DNA of 64,000 nt from Candidatus Tokpelaia sp. JSC189 (GTDB lineage Bacteria; Pseudomonadota; Alphaproteobacteria; Rhizobiales; Rhizobiaceae). Position numbers and translations under genes: made by a program. The stretch covers positions 62,001-126,000 of the forward strand of contig QENA01000012.1 of NCBI GenBank assembly GCA_003331045.1. The letters are read 5' to 3'. A model generated the notes under the pieces. That model was not told where the DNA came from, did no database searches, and worked only from the letters and a program-made list of their open reading frames with translations. Below are positions 64,000-64,000 of this stretch, piece after piece. How positions within the stretch are numbered: position 1 is the first letter of the stretch; every line of letters starts with the position of its first letter.

Positions 64000-64000
64000 C

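Overview
The window is a chromosomal segment of an alphaproteobacterium of the order Hyphomicrobiales (Rhizobiales), close to the Brucellaceae/Bartonellaceae. The evidence is a 2863-residue cyclic beta-1,2-glucan synthase, an alphaproteobacterial-type RpoD, the rph/rdgB/hemW and hrcA/grpE neighbourhood, aroA-cmk-rpsA, glnD-murJ-trpS-nfu, and a short-chain fatty-acyl regulator of the ScfR type. The DNA is moderately AT-rich by eye, and many gaps contain eroded genes. This points to a host-associated lineage undergoing genome reduction. I did not assign a genus.

Layout. 0-2.4 kb: end of a probable dnaG, then rpoD. 3-6.3 kb: a creatininase-family hydrolase and groES-groEL with a sigma70-type promoter and a perfect CIRCE operator. 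6.7-13.4 kb: nfu, a uspA fossil, trpS, murJ, glnD. 13.7-25.4 kb: pncB, the very large cyclic glucan synthase gene, trkH. 25.6-27.6 kb: trxB and a LysR regulator. 27.8-33.6 kb: rpsA, cmk, aroA, a TIGR02300-type protein, tRNA-Ala, dut. 33.7-40.4 kb is the decayed zone: a disrupted mbfA-like iron gene, unidentified fragments, a prophage portal fossil next to tRNA-Leu, dsbB, a fossil iron-siderophore ABC transporter and a fossil pyridoxal kinase. 40.4-47.8 kb: carbonic anhydrase, grpE, hrcA, rph, rdgB, hemW and an NDUFA9-like protein. 48.8-51.3 kb: the ScfR-like regulator and argB. 51.8-52.6 kb: a minus-strand degenerate unit with a strong terminator, and a upp fragment. 52.8-55.8 kb: ubiE, ubiB and a coaBC fossil. 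55.8-64 kb: adenosine kinase, SURF1, rpmB, a VUT-family transporter, yggS, leuS, lptE, and the 3' end of an unknown gene.

How the parts relate. HrcA encoded at 42-43 kb is the expected repressor acting on the CIRCE element at 6.2 kb, so the GroE operon and its regulator lie in the same window together with the DnaK nucleotide-exchange factor GrpE. The fossils hit cofactor and nucleotide supply (coaBC, pdxY, upp), iron handling (siderophore ABC transporter, mbfA) and stress (uspA). Translation, envelope and chaperone genes remain intact. Several fossils sit exactly where related genomes carry the live gene, so they read as decay in place rather than foreign DNA.

I found no convincing novel defence, mobile or biosynthetic system. 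The most informative observations are the coaBC erosion, the split mbfA, the prophage fossil at tRNA-Leu, the probable AUU start of trkH, and an unexplained minus-strand unit with an intact terminator at 51.8 kb.
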